From: Terriglobia bacterium
GTDB taxonomy: Bacteria > Acidobacteriota > Terriglobia > 20CM-2-55-15
Direction of reading: 5' to 3'
Length of the DNA stretch: 42,277 bases
Assembly: GCA_036496425.1 (NCBI GenBank)
Contig: DASXLG010000338.1
Location: 1-42,277, forward strand
The notes under the pieces were generated by a model. That model saw only the letters and a list, made by a program, of their open reading frames with translations, had not been told where the DNA came from and made no database searches. Shown piece after piece: positions 8,759-16,577 of the stretch; position 1 is the first letter of the stretch; every line of letters begins with the position of its first letter. Both the position numbers and the translations under genes were made by a program.

Positions 8759-9832
8759 ATGCACATCCCTGATGGCTACCTCAGTCCGACCACTTGTGCG
8801 ACGCTGTATGCGGCGGCCGCGCCGTTCTGGTACCTTGCGCTCCGTCGCATGAAGCGGATTCTACATACGCACGTCGTTCCGCTGCTCTCCCTGCTTGCGG
8901 CATTTTCTTTCGTGATCATGATGTTCAACCTGCCGCTGCCGGGGGGAACGACGGGCCATGCAGTCGGAGTTGGCATTGCGGCGATCATGCTGGGACCGTG
9001 GGGTTCCATCCTGGCAATTTCGACCGCGCTGGTTATTCAGGCGATTTTCTTCGGCGATGGAGGCATAACGACCCTTGGAGCCAACTGCTTCAACATGGCG
9101 ATCGTTGGATCGCTCGTAGCCTGGGTGGTATACCGGGTCGCCGCCGGCCGTTCTCCCATCGAATCCAGACGGCGAATCGTTGCTGCCGGGCTGGCGGGAT
9201 ACGTCGCAATCAACATTGCAGCGTTGATTACCGCCATTGAGTTCGGAATTCAGCCCATGCTCTACGTTGACGCATCGGGAACTCCGCTCTATGCCCCATA
9301 TCCCCTCCGTATCGCAATTCCCGCCATGATGATCGGACATTTGACTATTGCCGGACTGGCAGAGATGGTGGTTTCCGGTGGTGTACTGGCGTACTTACAA
9401 CGCGCAGAACCGGGTCTGTTGCGCGCGTCAGCGCTCAACGCCAGGGATGGCGCGAATGGACAAACCGGTGCTGCATGGCGCCTCACCCGTCCACTTTGGA
9501 TTGCGCTCGGTGTTCTGCTGGTTCTCACACCGCTTGGTATTCTTGCGGCCGGCGCTGCGTGGGGAGAGTGGTCCCCGAAAGACCTTTCGGATCCGGCGGC
9601 ACGGGTCCAGATTGAGGCCACATCAGCGGAAGCTACTCTTCCCGAAAACGTTCCCGCCGGTCTCGAGCGGCTTTCTTCGTTCTGGACAGCGCCGCTTCCC
9701 CGCTACGCGCCGCCCTATTTGAAGAGCGAAAGTTTCGGTTACATAATGTCGGCCATGGCTGGAACCGGATTGATCATTCTGGCTACACTTCTGGTTAGCC
9801 GGCTTCTCGGTAAAGCCAGCCTTCGACCATGA
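8759..9832 (+). CDS. cbiM: CbiM-type S component of cobalt/nickel ECF transporter
   Basis: The product is 357 residues. The ATG at 8759 gives the family's invariant N-terminus MHIPDGYLSP, whose His2 helps coordinate the metal; the in-frame TTG at 8753 is therefore not the start. Seven or so hydrophobic helices follow (VPLLSLLAAFSFVIMMFNLP, HAVGVGIAAIMLGPWGSI, GANCFNMAIVGSLVAWVVY). The C-terminus carries a CbiN/NikN-like extension (TPLGILAAGAAWGEWS, VPAGLERLSSFW) with a last membrane helix. The protein binds Co2+ or Ni2+ in the membrane and is powered by CbiQ and CbiO encoded next to it. The stop overlaps the cbiQ start, so translation is coupled. Confidence 0.95.
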   Translation: MHIPDGYLSPTTCATLYAAAAPFWYLALRRMKRILHTHVVPLLSLLAAFSFVIMMFNLPLPGGTTGHAVGVGIAAIMLGPWGSILAISTALVIQAIFFGDGGITTLGANCFNMAIVGSLVAWVVYRVAAGRSPIESRRRIVAAGLAGYVAINIAALITAIEFGIQPMLYVDASGTPLYAPYPLRIAIPAMMIGHLTIAGLAEMVVSGGVLAYLQRAEPGLLRASALNARDGANGQTGAAWRLTRPLWIALGVLLVLTPLGILAAGAAWGEWSPKDLSDPAARVQIEATSAEATLPENVPAGLERLSSFWTAPLPRYAPPYLKSESFGYIMSAMAGTGLIILATLLVSRLLGKASLRP

Positions 9833-10692
9833 ATCCGAGCCGCTTTCCCAACGCGCCGCTGGAACGGCTGCCCCACGGTTCGGGCGATGCCGCAGACTGG
9901 TTGCTCGCGAGCCTTGCCCGCTTCAACCAATACGTTTCTTCCGCGGAAGAACTGGGAAACCGGAAGGGGCTGTTGCAAGCTGTCGATCCACGGATAAAAC
10001 TTGTCGGGATCCTGTCGCTGGTGGTGTCCGTGGTTGTTTCGCGGCAGTTAGCCGCAATACTGTTCGTATTTCTGATCGGCTTGATTCTGGCTGTTTTGTC
10101 AAAGGTCCGTCTTCAAGCGCTTCTCATAATGGTGTGGTCGCCTGTTCTTCTGTTTACAGGCGCGATTGCGTTACCGGCGCTGTTTCTTACTTCCGGACGC
10201 ACGCTCTTCGTTTTACCGATTCCGGGCTGGCACATCACCGCCCAGGGATTACGGGCCGCTTCCTACCTCGTCTCACGGGCGGAAACCGCGGCGACGCTAT
10301 CGGCGTTGCTGGCCTTGACGACGCCCTGGGCATATTTGCTTAAGGCCCTTCGGGTATTTTGTGTTCCTGTTGTGTTCATCGTGATTCTGAGCGCAACGTA
10401 TCGTTACATGTTCGTTTTGCTGCAGACTGCAGCGGACATGTCGGAATCTCGCAAATCCCGAACCGTCGGCAGGCTGGATTCAAAGGAAAGCAGGCGCATC
10501 GCAGCGGCTACGATTGGTGTTTTGCTTAGCAAGAGCTTCGAAATCAGCAACGACGTTCACCTCGCAATGCTGTCGAGGGGATTCCGCGGAGACCTGTATA
10601 CATTGCACAATTTCAGAGCCTTTCCGCGCGATTGGTTGTGGCTCGGAGTTGTTTTTGCGTTCTCGGCGCTGACGATATATGCAGGACATTGA
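9829..10692 (+). CDS. cbiQ: CbiQ-type transmembrane T component of ECF transporter
   Basis: The product is 287 residues. The ATG overlaps the cbiM stop (ATGA). An N-terminal soluble stretch of about 45 residues leads into DPRIKLVGILSLVVSVVV, the CbiQ opening signature. The last cytoplasmic part has the coupling-helix motif AMLSRGFRGD, which contacts the ATPase. Five or so hydrophobic segments lie between. The protein joins the metal-binding CbiM to the ATPase CbiO in the inner membrane. Its end overlaps the cbiO start by 14 bp. Confidence 0.93.
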   Translation: MNPSRFPNAPLERLPHGSGDAADWLLASLARFNQYVSSAEELGNRKGLLQAVDPRIKLVGILSLVVSVVVSRQLAAILFVFLIGLILAVLSKVRLQALLIMVWSPVLLFTGAIALPALFLTSGRTLFVLPIPGWHITAQGLRAASYLVSRAETAATLSALLALTTPWAYLLKALRVFCVPVVFIVILSATYRYMFVLLQTAADMSESRKSRTVGRLDSKESRRIAAATIGVLLSKSFEISNDVHLAMLSRGFRGDLYTLHNFRAFPRDWLWLGVVFAFSALTIYAGH

Positions 10693-11503
10693 TGTAGCGG
10701 GAAAAACGGTCTTTGAAGTCCGGGGGGTGGTGTACCGCTACAACACCGTCACAGCCTTGAACAATTTGTCGCTTTCGATCGGAGAGGGCCGGCGGGTTGC
10801 GTTACTCGGCGCCAACGGTTCCGGGAAATCCACACTTCTACGGCTTCTGGACGGCCTTTATTTTCCGCAATCCGGCAGCATTTCGTTTTACGGCAAGACT
10901 CTCGAAGAGCGCAGCTTCGAGCACGATCCGTTTCACTTTGACTTTCGCCGCCGTGTGGGCCTTGTTTTTCAGAATCCGGACGTGCAACTGTTCAATGCCA
11001 CCGTTTTCGACGAAATTGCATTTTCTCCCCTGCAATTGAAATGGCCGAAGGATGAAATTCGCACGCGCGTCGCCGCCATTCTGGACCGGATGGAAATCGC
11101 GCATTTGAAGGAGAGGCCGCCTCATCGTTTATCAGGCGGCGAAAAGAAACGGGTTGCCCTGGCCTCAGTCCTGGTTCTTGAACCTGATGTGCTGCTGCTC
11201 GATGAGCCGACATCTGCTCTCGATCCACGAAGTGAAAGTCAGGTGATCGATCTGTTGGTTGGCTGGGCAGACGGAAAGAAGACCCTCATTACTGCAACTC
11301 ACGATCTGGGCCTGGTGGAGGATATTGCGGACCATTGTGTTCTTCTGCAGGCGGGTGCAGTCATCGCGGAGGGCCCCCCATCAACCCTCCTGGGTGACGC
11401 CGGCCTTCTGGAGAAAGCGAATCTTGTCCATGCCCATCGTCACCGTCATCCGGACGGATCGATACATTCGCACAAACACTCCCATCCCCACCGTCAGGAC
11501 TGA
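10679..11503 (+). CDS. cbiO: CbiO-type ATPase of cobalt/nickel ECF transporter, His-rich tail
   Basis: The product is 274 residues. It has Walker A GANGSGKST (about 44-52), a Q-loop (VFQNPDVQLFN), signature LSGGEKKRVALA (about 151), Walker B VLLLDEPTSALDP (about 170) and the H-loop (TATHDLG). It hydrolyses ATP to drive Co2+/Ni2+ uptake through CbiMQ. The last 25 residues are strikingly His-rich (ten His within 11428-11496), an extension that most CbiO proteins lack and that could buffer or sense metal; that is inference. It is the final gene of the overlapping cbiMQO operon. Confidence 0.95.
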   Translation: MQDIDVAGKTVFEVRGVVYRYNTVTALNNLSLSIGEGRRVALLGANGSGKSTLLRLLDGLYFPQSGSISFYGKTLEERSFEHDPFHFDFRRRVGLVFQNPDVQLFNATVFDEIAFSPLQLKWPKDEIRTRVAAILDRMEIAHLKERPPHRLSGGEKKRVALASVLVLEPDVLLLDEPTSALDPRSESQVIDLLVGWADGKKTLITATHDLGLVEDIADHCVLLQAGAVIAEGPPSTLLGDAGLLEKANLVHAHRHRHPDGSIHSHKHSHPHRQD

Positions 11504-11535
11504 CATCTCTCTGTTGAACAGCTCATTAAAAACAA

Positions 11536-11555
11536 TTCAGAAATTCTTCAGAAAA
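11536..11555 (+). promoter_or_regulatory. 11-bp direct-repeat operator (strong copy)
   Basis: TTCAGAAATTCTTCAGAAAA. The TTCAG half-sites start at 11536 and 11547. A TACGAT at 11576-11581 could serve as the -10 box, six bases before the ATG at 11588, so the transcript would be nearly leaderless. It lies in the 84-bp gap after cbiO, giving the cupredoxin-like gene its own promoter. Confidence 0.6.
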
Positions 11556-11587
11556 CTTCCCATTGCACCGTGCTTTACGATTAGTAG

Positions 11588-12340
11588 ATGAAAATCCGCA
11601 TCATACTGCCAGTTCTGTCGATTCTCCTCGCCGTTAACGGCTGGTCTCAAAGCAATACGGGCACAATCAAGGGTCACGTCCATTTGACCGGGAAGTTGCC
11701 CGGCAATCCGTACATTCGAATGGGTATGGATCCGATGTGTGCTCAAGCGAATGCAGGCAAGCGTGTCGTCCAGGAATATGTCGCGGCTACAATTGACGGC
11801 AGCCTCGCAAACGTCTTCGTCAGGTTGCAGGGAAACATAGCACCGGTACCGGTTCCTGCCCAGCCCGTGATGATCGATCAGCACGGTTGCATGTATGCGC
11901 CGCGTGTCATTGGCGTGCAGGTAGGGCAAACTCTTCAGATCAAGAATAGCGATTCGTTCATGCACAATGTCCACGGTTATTCGGCAAAGAACAACAGCTT
12001 CAATGAAGGCCAGTCGCACGCCGGGCTGGTTTACAACTTCAAGCCGAAGAGCGAAGAAGTCATGCTGCATCTGGAGTGCGATATCCATAAGTGGATGACC
12101 GCCTACGTCGGCGTCGTTACGAATCCTTATTTTGCCGTCACCAATACGTCAGGCAAGTTCGAAATCGACAAAGTGCCGGCAGGCACGTACACGGTTCAGG
12201 CGTGGCAGGAAAAGTACGGCTTTATCACAAAGTCCATCGTTGTCAAACCGGGCGCGGTAGCGGACGTCGACCTCATCTATACTGGAAACGAGAAACCGGC
12301 GGGTTCGTCCATACGGACGATCATCCTTCACGCCGACTGA
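11588..12340 (+). CDS. secreted cupredoxin-like protein with carboxypeptidase-regulatory-like domain
   Basis: The product is 250 residues, with a signal peptide ending near GWSQ. Residues about 25-180 resemble a plastocyanin-type fold found in methylamine-utilisation-like proteins. A His (HNVHG, about 125) and a later Cys-x2-His-x2-Met set (CDIHKWM, about 164-170) have the order expected of a type-1 copper site. The C-terminal part (about 180-240: TNTSGKFEIDKVPAGTYTVQ) is a carboxypeptidase-regulatory-like Ig domain. It is probably a periplasmic electron-transfer or copper-binding protein; copper is inferred from the ligand spacing. It starts a short transcription unit with the gene at 12355. 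Confidence 0.82.
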   Translation: MKIRIILPVLSILLAVNGWSQSNTGTIKGHVHLTGKLPGNPYIRMGMDPMCAQANAGKRVVQEYVAATIDGSLANVFVRLQGNIAPVPVPAQPVMIDQHGCMYAPRVIGVQVGQTLQIKNSDSFMHNVHGYSAKNNSFNEGQSHAGLVYNFKPKSEEVMLHLECDIHKWMTAYVGVVTNPYFAVTNTSGKFEIDKVPAGTYTVQAWQEKYGFITKSIVVKPGAVADVDLIYTGNEKPAGSSIRTIILHAD

Positions 12341-12354
12341 CGGGGTACTGTCAC

Positions 12355-12374
12355 ATGTCTCTTAAACACACGCT
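12355..12374 (+). repeat. 20-bp start-codon repeat, copy 1
   Basis: ATGTCTCTTAAACACACGCT begins exactly at the start codon of this gene. The identical 20 bases begin the gene at 23182 on the other strand. The next three codons differ in sequence but still encode Leu-Leu-Ile in both. Confidence 0.9.
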
Positions 12375-12819
12375 TCTGATTTCTGCCGCGTTTCTGATGG
12401 CGCCGCACGCCTTCGGCGCTTCACCGCAAGGAAAAACGGCTACGGCCAAAAGTCTCCGGTGCACGTTCAAGCTCTATACCACGGCCACCTGGAACAAAGC
12501 GGGAGCCGCGGAGGCGGCCGTGAAACCGGTGACGCTGGTCTTGTTATTCGACTCCATCAATGCCGATGAGGGCACGGCTCAATTGAAAAATGGAACCGAG
12601 GATTCGGACATCATCGTCAAGCAAGGCGGCGGTTATCTGAATTTCATCCAGGCATTCCGTACCGGTCCGCTGTATACCACGACGGTCTTCGATAAGGAGA
12701 CGCCCGACGGCAAGTTGAAAGCGGTGCACTCGCGGCACGAATATTACACGACTCCCCTGGCAGGCTCGACCTCCAGTCCCGAGCAGTATTACGGGGAATG
12801 CGAGGTAACGAGCTCATAG
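12355..12819 (+). CDS. small secreted protein of unknown function
   Basis: The product is 154 residues. ATG 12355 opens MSLKHTLLISAAFLMAPHAFGA, a signal peptide; the frame is open upstream only inside the preceding gene. The mature part is beta-rich (CTFKLYTTATWN, PVTLVLLFDSINADEGTAQL, YLNFIQAFRTGPLYTTTVF) with two Cys that may form a disulfide. No family is recognised. It lies 14 bp after the cupredoxin-like gene and is likely co-transcribed. Its first 20 bases are identical to the start of the cytochrome gene at 23182. Confidence 0.75.
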   Translation: MSLKHTLLISAAFLMAPHAFGASPQGKTATAKSLRCTFKLYTTATWNKAGAAEAAVKPVTLVLLFDSINADEGTAQLKNGTEDSDIIVKQGGGYLNFIQAFRTGPLYTTTVFDKETPDGKLKAVHSRHEYYTTPLAGSTSSPEQYYGECEVTSS

Positions 12820-12836
12820 GCTCGCGGCTCGTTCTC

Positions 12837-14153
12837 TTACTGATTCTCGTGGGCCTGAATGAAGTCTTTGGCCCGTTTGATACTTCGCTGGGTTTGGGGG
12901 TTGTCCGGTGCCAGGCGAAGATATTCCTTGAACTGCTTTACGGCCTCGTCAAACTTGCTCTCCAAGCGGAACAGTTCGCCGAGGTCGAAGTGGGCGTTGT
13001 AATGGTTCGGATTAATCCGAACCGCCTCGCGCAGAGCCTCGGCGGATTCCGCATCCTTTTCCATATCGGCCAGCGCGATTCCGAGATTGTAGTAGCCCAT
13101 TGCGGAATCCGGATCGATCCGGACGATTTCGCGAAACTCGATGACGGCTTCAGGGATACGCCGCTGCCGCGCGAGAGCGATAGCGAGGTTGTTATGAGCA
13201 TCGATCCAGTCGCGATCCAGGCGGATCGCCTCGTGGTATTCGGTCATCGCGTCGGCGTTGTTCTGTTGAGCTGCCAGAATCAGACCAAGATCGCTGTGAG
13301 CTAAGACGGAGTTCGGATCCAATCGCAGCGCTTCTCGCAGTTCTGTGACGGCTTCGGGAAGTTTCCCTTCGACCCGCATAGCGCCGGCCAGCTTGATATG
13401 GCCCGCGGCGGAGGATGAGTCCGCCGCCAGCGCCTTCCGGTATTCTGCTTCAGCCGGCTCGCCATCGTCTGCATCGGTCAAAACGTCGCCCATTGCGTAA
13501 TGCGCGTCCGGAAAATCTGGAGCCGTCGCGATCGCTGCCTCCGCAATCCTCTTGGCGCGAGCTTTGCCGTCCGGCAAGGGGATGCGCGCCGAAGTAAGAC
13601 TTTCTTCGGTCTTGGCCAGCGCTGCAGTGACTTGTGCGGCCATGAGCTTCACCTGAAGCTTCGTCAGAAGGATCTGCCGTTCCTGAGACGTTTTGGAACC
13701 CGCTGGTTCCACCAGTTGCCGATGTAATTCCTCCATCTCTTTCCAGGTTTCGGTCAGCGCGTTTGCGGCTTCCTGATCTTTACGCAGTCTCCGCAAGCGG
13801 TTCGCGGCGGCGGGAAGATCCAGGCGCGCGAGAACATCGACATGCACTACTCCTTTTGCTGCCGCAGCCTGAGGCGGCTGTTCCTGCGGTTCGACTATCG
13901 TCATGGTGAATGCGTTGACTTGAGCCGGCGTGAGTTTGAGAGCTGTCACCTCGTCGAATGCCTGGAGCCTGGCTGAGGCTTCCAATAGAGCAGTCCTCGT
14001 CGCGCCATAAAGAGCCCACCGCTTTGCCGATTCGGCTGTCTCGCCATTCGCAATCTTCTGTTCGCCGGCCGATCGAATCTCAACTGGTGACTGACCGAAA
14101 GCGCAAATTGCGCAAATCAGGACAGAGATGGAGAGGAGGATCTTTTTCGCCAT
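12837..14153 (-). CDS. secreted TPR protein
   Basis: The product is 438 residues, with signal peptide MAKKILLSISVLICAICAFG. An Ala/Glu-rich helical region (about 25-205) is followed by six or so tetratricopeptide repeats (about 210-430), recognisable as A-x2-Y-x-L-G-x4-A/G motifs (AHSDLGLILAAQQNNADAMT, AHNNLAIALARQRRIPEAVI, GYYNLGIALADMEKDAESAE). TPRs scaffold protein contacts; in the periplasm this would be an assembly or binding role, but the partner is unknown. The start lies a few bases after a GATAAT box and 35 bp after a repeat operator on this strand, suggesting a very short leader. Confidence 0.9.
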   Translation of the reverse strand: MAKKILLSISVLICAICAFGQSPVEIRSAGEQKIANGETAESAKRWALYGATRTALLEASARLQAFDEVTALKLTPAQVNAFTMTIVEPQEQPPQAAAAKGVVHVDVLARLDLPAAANRLRRLRKDQEAANALTETWKEMEELHRQLVEPAGSKTSQERQILLTKLQVKLMAAQVTAALAKTEESLTSARIPLPDGKARAKRIAEAAIATAPDFPDAHYAMGDVLTDADDGEPAEAEYRKALAADSSSAAGHIKLAGAMRVEGKLPEAVTELREALRLDPNSVLAHSDLGLILAAQQNNADAMTEYHEAIRLDRDWIDAHNNLAIALARQRRIPEAVIEFREIVRIDPDSAMGYYNLGIALADMEKDAESAEALREAVRINPNHYNAHFDLGELFRLESKFDEAVKQFKEYLRLAPDNPQTQRSIKRAKDFIQAHENQ

Positions 14154-14187
14154 GTTGGCGATTATCTCAGCTGCCGGGCCGCCACAT

Positions 14188-14207
14188 GCAACCTAAGAGT
14201 TCCTGAA
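14188..14207 (-). promoter_or_regulatory. 11-bp direct-repeat operator (weaker copy)
   Basis: On the minus strand it reads TTCAGGAACTCTTAGGTTGC. The first half and central CTC match the strong sites, while the second half is TTAGG. A GATAAT lies about 21 bp downstream, almost touching the TPR start codon at 14153. It also forms one arm of the local dyad TTCCTGAA/TTCAGGAA at 14200-14221. Confidence 0.45.
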
Positions 14208-14255
14208 GTTTTATTCAGGAAATTGCCCGGCGTCCCTCGAGACTTTAAAGAAGAA

Positions 14256-14275
14256 TTAAGGAACTCTTCAGTAGG
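14256..14275 (+). promoter_or_regulatory. 11-bp direct-repeat operator (strong copy), no gene downstream
   Basis: TTAAGGAACTCTTCAGTAGG, with half-sites at 14256 and 14267. It points to the right, where no plus-strand gene is supported for several kilobases. It faces the site at 14455-14474, so the two enclose about 180 bp of noncoding DNA. Confidence 0.6.
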
Positions 14276-14418
14276 CAACCATTCTTTCTGGAATTAACCT
14301 AAGCCCTCTGCAAATGTCACATCAACTTCATTCCAGATTCAGGCTCATTGTCAGGTTGGAGTTAATACCTGAATGCCTGCCTCTCCTGCCTTTTCGTAGT
14401 AATAAATACTCCCGCCAA

Positions 14419-14448
14419 GCTGGCAGTTCCCGCTCAGGGACTGCCAGC
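14419..14448. other. strong intergenic hairpin, possible small RNA element
   Basis: GCTGGCAGTTCCC pairs with GGGACTGCCAGC across a 5-base loop, with one bulged T. There is no T-run on either side, so it is not a standard intrinsic terminator. It sits between the inward-facing operators at 14256 and 14455 in a 317-bp gap (14154-14470) without a supported protein gene, and may be part of a regulatory RNA. Confidence 0.5.
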
Positions 14449-14454
14449 CCTATA

Positions 14455-14474
14455 ACTACTGAAGAGTTTCTTAA
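14455..14474 (-). promoter_or_regulatory. 11-bp direct-repeat operator (strong copy) over a stop codon
   Basis: On the minus strand it reads TTAAGAAACTCTTCAGTAGT. Its first bases include the TAA stop of the gene at 14471-14968. Downstream on the minus strand are the hairpin at 14419 and then, about 300 bp on, the TPR gene. No obvious -10 box lies 17-20 bp away. Confidence 0.5.
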
Positions 14475-14968
14475 CCTTTTGTCTGGATCGACTGGCGGAA
14501 TACGCGGTCGCGGATGGGCAAATCGGTATGCGACTCAATCGACATCGCATCTACGCTCCAGCCGTCGCCGCACCAGTGAATGTTCACGGATCGCAACGAG
14601 CCGGACGAGTCACGCACATAAAACGCGCTGCCGAAGCCGTTCGTGGCAAGCAGGCCCGGCTGTCCTGCAGGTTGCTGCGTGATCAGCCAATACGCCGCCG
14701 CCAGGGTCGTTTCGACGCCGGTATCATCTTTCCAGGCTGCGAGGATTGCGGAGTGGGATGCATTACGCTGAAGTTCGAACCATTCCAGACTGAGAGGCGC
14801 CGCCGCGGCTTCGCGCTTCGCAGAGAACCATCGCACGAAGTTAGGGAGGACGGAAACCAGCCGCAGGGATGCCCGGCCCGTCATATCGGGCGCGAAGGCC
14901 TGCGCGGCAGTAAGTCCGCCCGTAAGGGGAATAGCAATCATTCCCCCTCGGACAAGCAATGAATCCAT
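14471..14968 (-). CDS. small probably secreted protein of unknown function
   Basis: The product is 165 residues, with ATG at 14968 preceded by a G-rich stretch. The N-terminus (GGMIAIPLTGGLTAAQAFA) looks like a weak signal peptide. The body has a coherent composition (NFVRWFSAKREAAAAPLSLE, TTLAAAYWLITQQPAGQP, GWSVDAMSIES) and ends RDRVFRQSI, a tail shape I associate with acidobacterial secreted proteins of unknown role. It lies just downstream of the ankyrin gene on the same strand (16-bp gap), so it is probably the last gene of that operon. Confidence 0.6.
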   Translation of the reverse strand: MDSLLVRGGMIAIPLTGGLTAAQAFAPDMTGRASLRLVSVLPNFVRWFSAKREAAAAPLSLEWFELQRNASHSAILAAWKDDTGVETTLAAAYWLITQQPAGQPGLLATNGFGSAFYVRDSSGSLRSVNIHWCGDGWSVDAMSIESHTDLPIRDRVFRQSIQTKG

Positions 14969-14984
14969 TGAAAGCCCCCGGAAA

Positions 14985-16568
14985 CTATGGTGTGGCGGCG
15001 TTGAGCCCGCCCTTGGTCGTGGTGAGTCTCTCTACAGGAATTCCGTGCTCCTTCATCAATCTGGTGACCAGTTCGACCGCCTCGGTCTTATAGCTCGACG
15101 ACTGCATGTTGACCATGACGCCCGTGGCCCAGTCCAGGACAGATTGTCCCTTCGATCCGGTCCGGATAAATGTGCCGGCCGTGAATTGACTGACGGCCGT
15201 GAGATCGGCTCCGTGATCCACCAGATATTGGATGCCGCGCACGAAGTTCTTGTGAGCGGCCCCATGCAAGGCCGTCACGTGGTCTTTGTTGGCGGCGTTG
15301 ATCGGAATTCCGGAATCGACCAGAATCTTCAAAGCTTCAAATGTTTCATCCGGCGTGCCGAAATCTTTCGTGAAACCGTCGCCGTAGCCGACGCCGGACA
15401 ACGCCATTAAAGCCGTCGTTCCATCGTCGGTTGTAATCTTAGGGTCGGCGCCGTGTGCCAGCAGATATTTCATGACCTCCAGGTCTGCGCAATAAGAGGC
15501 CCGGAGGAAAGCGGTGGCCCCGGAATCCTTCAACCATGAAGTGGCGCCGTAGAGTTCGGAGCCCGCTTTGATGCGGGCATTGACGTCGGCGCCTTTTTCG
15601 ACGATCAGGTGAATGACGTCGAGCAATGCAGCATTGTCTATGACGGGATTCGGGACGGTGCCCGTTTCCCGGGTTCGCGCCTTCTCCGCAAGGAACAACG
15701 GCGTCCAGCCTTTGGCGTTTGCGATCTTGACGTCGGCGCCGCGCTCAATCAAGGCTTTGGCGGTGGCGGCATCGCCGTTCTGCAGCGCGACGATCAATGC
15801 TGTCGTGCCGTTGCCGGATTGCTGGTTGATGGGAGCGCCGCCCTCGATGAGGGCTTTTATGGTGTCCAGGCCCCTTTCCCTTGTCGCCTCCATGAGGGCC
15901 GTGACGCCGCCTTTGGCATTGGCGCTCGCCGCGGGCGCGGATCCGGGATCCTCGGCGTCGTCATCACCGCCGCGGCGCCCGGCGCCGGCGGAGACCTTCG
16001 ACGCGGCCTTGGGATTTGCGCCGCGGGAAAGCAGGAGGGTGACGACATCGGCATGGTTTTGTTCGGCCGCCCAGATCAGGGCAGTCGTTCCTCGCAGTGT
16101 CTCCTTGGCTTCGAGGTTCGCTTTGGCGTCCAGCAGCAGCTTGACCTTTTCGATGTCGCCCGAGCGCGAGGCCACCATCAGCGCCGTCTCGCCGTTGGAA
16201 AGAAAAGGCGCGTTGGGATCCACGCCGGCGGCGAGAAGCTTTGAGACCATAGCCGGAGAACCGCTTTCCGCGGCGATAAACAACGGTGTGGCGCCCAGCC
16301 GGTTGGACGCCGCGGGATCGGCGCCCGCCTTGATCAGCATGTCCGCTGCTTCGACGTTATCCCAGTGCGCCGCCCAGTGAAGCGCCGTGCTGCCGTCATT
16401 CTGCCGGGCGTTTACGTCCGCGTGCTGGACGATCAGTTTTGGGAGACCGGCAAAATCACGATTCATGACGGCGTCGGCCGCGACGCTGCTCCCAGCCCCG
16501 GCGCCTGCAGCGGCGAGGGGAAGGAGCAACGCCAGCAATCCGAAGCTCAATAACAGTTTCTGCTTCAT
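14985..16568 (-). CDS. secreted ankyrin-repeat protein
   Basis: The product is 527 residues with a signal peptide (MKQKLLLSFGLLALLLPLAA). About ten ankyrin repeats fill residues 30-500; clear examples are DGSTALHWAAHWDNVEAADM, GATPLFIAAESGSPAMVSKL and DHVTALHGAAHKNFVRGIQY. A Gly/Asp-rich linker (about residues 180-215) interrupts the array. Ankyrin arrays bind other proteins; here the partner is probably the DUF1552 or DUF1592 product encoded just upstream on the same strand. It lies 9 bp after the DUF1552 gene, hence in one operon. Confidence 0.93.
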   Translation of the reverse strand: MKQKLLLSFGLLALLLPLAAAGAGAGSSVAADAVMNRDFAGLPKLIVQHADVNARQNDGSTALHWAAHWDNVEAADMLIKAGADPAASNRLGATPLFIAAESGSPAMVSKLLAAGVDPNAPFLSNGETALMVASRSGDIEKVKLLLDAKANLEAKETLRGTTALIWAAEQNHADVVTLLLSRGANPKAASKVSAGAGRRGGDDDAEDPGSAPAASANAKGGVTALMEATRERGLDTIKALIEGGAPINQQSGNGTTALIVALQNGDAATAKALIERGADVKIANAKGWTPLFLAEKARTRETGTVPNPVIDNAALLDVIHLIVEKGADVNARIKAGSELYGATSWLKDSGATAFLRASYCADLEVMKYLLAHGADPKITTDDGTTALMALSGVGYGDGFTKDFGTPDETFEALKILVDSGIPINAANKDHVTALHGAAHKNFVRGIQYLVDHGADLTAVSQFTAGTFIRTGSKGQSVLDWATGVMVNMQSSSYKTEAVELVTRLMKEHGIPVERLTTTKGGLNAATP

Positions 16569-16577
16569 AGTGGCTCG

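Noticed and set aside
12798-13304. Plus-strand 168-codon frame opposite the TPR gene
   Set aside because: Shadow of the repeated TPR codons; no start signal or export features.
14314-14682. Plus-strand frame starting after the 14256 operator
   Set aside because: Arg/Ser-rich composition, no ribosome-binding site, and it runs into the antisense of the gene at 14471-14968.
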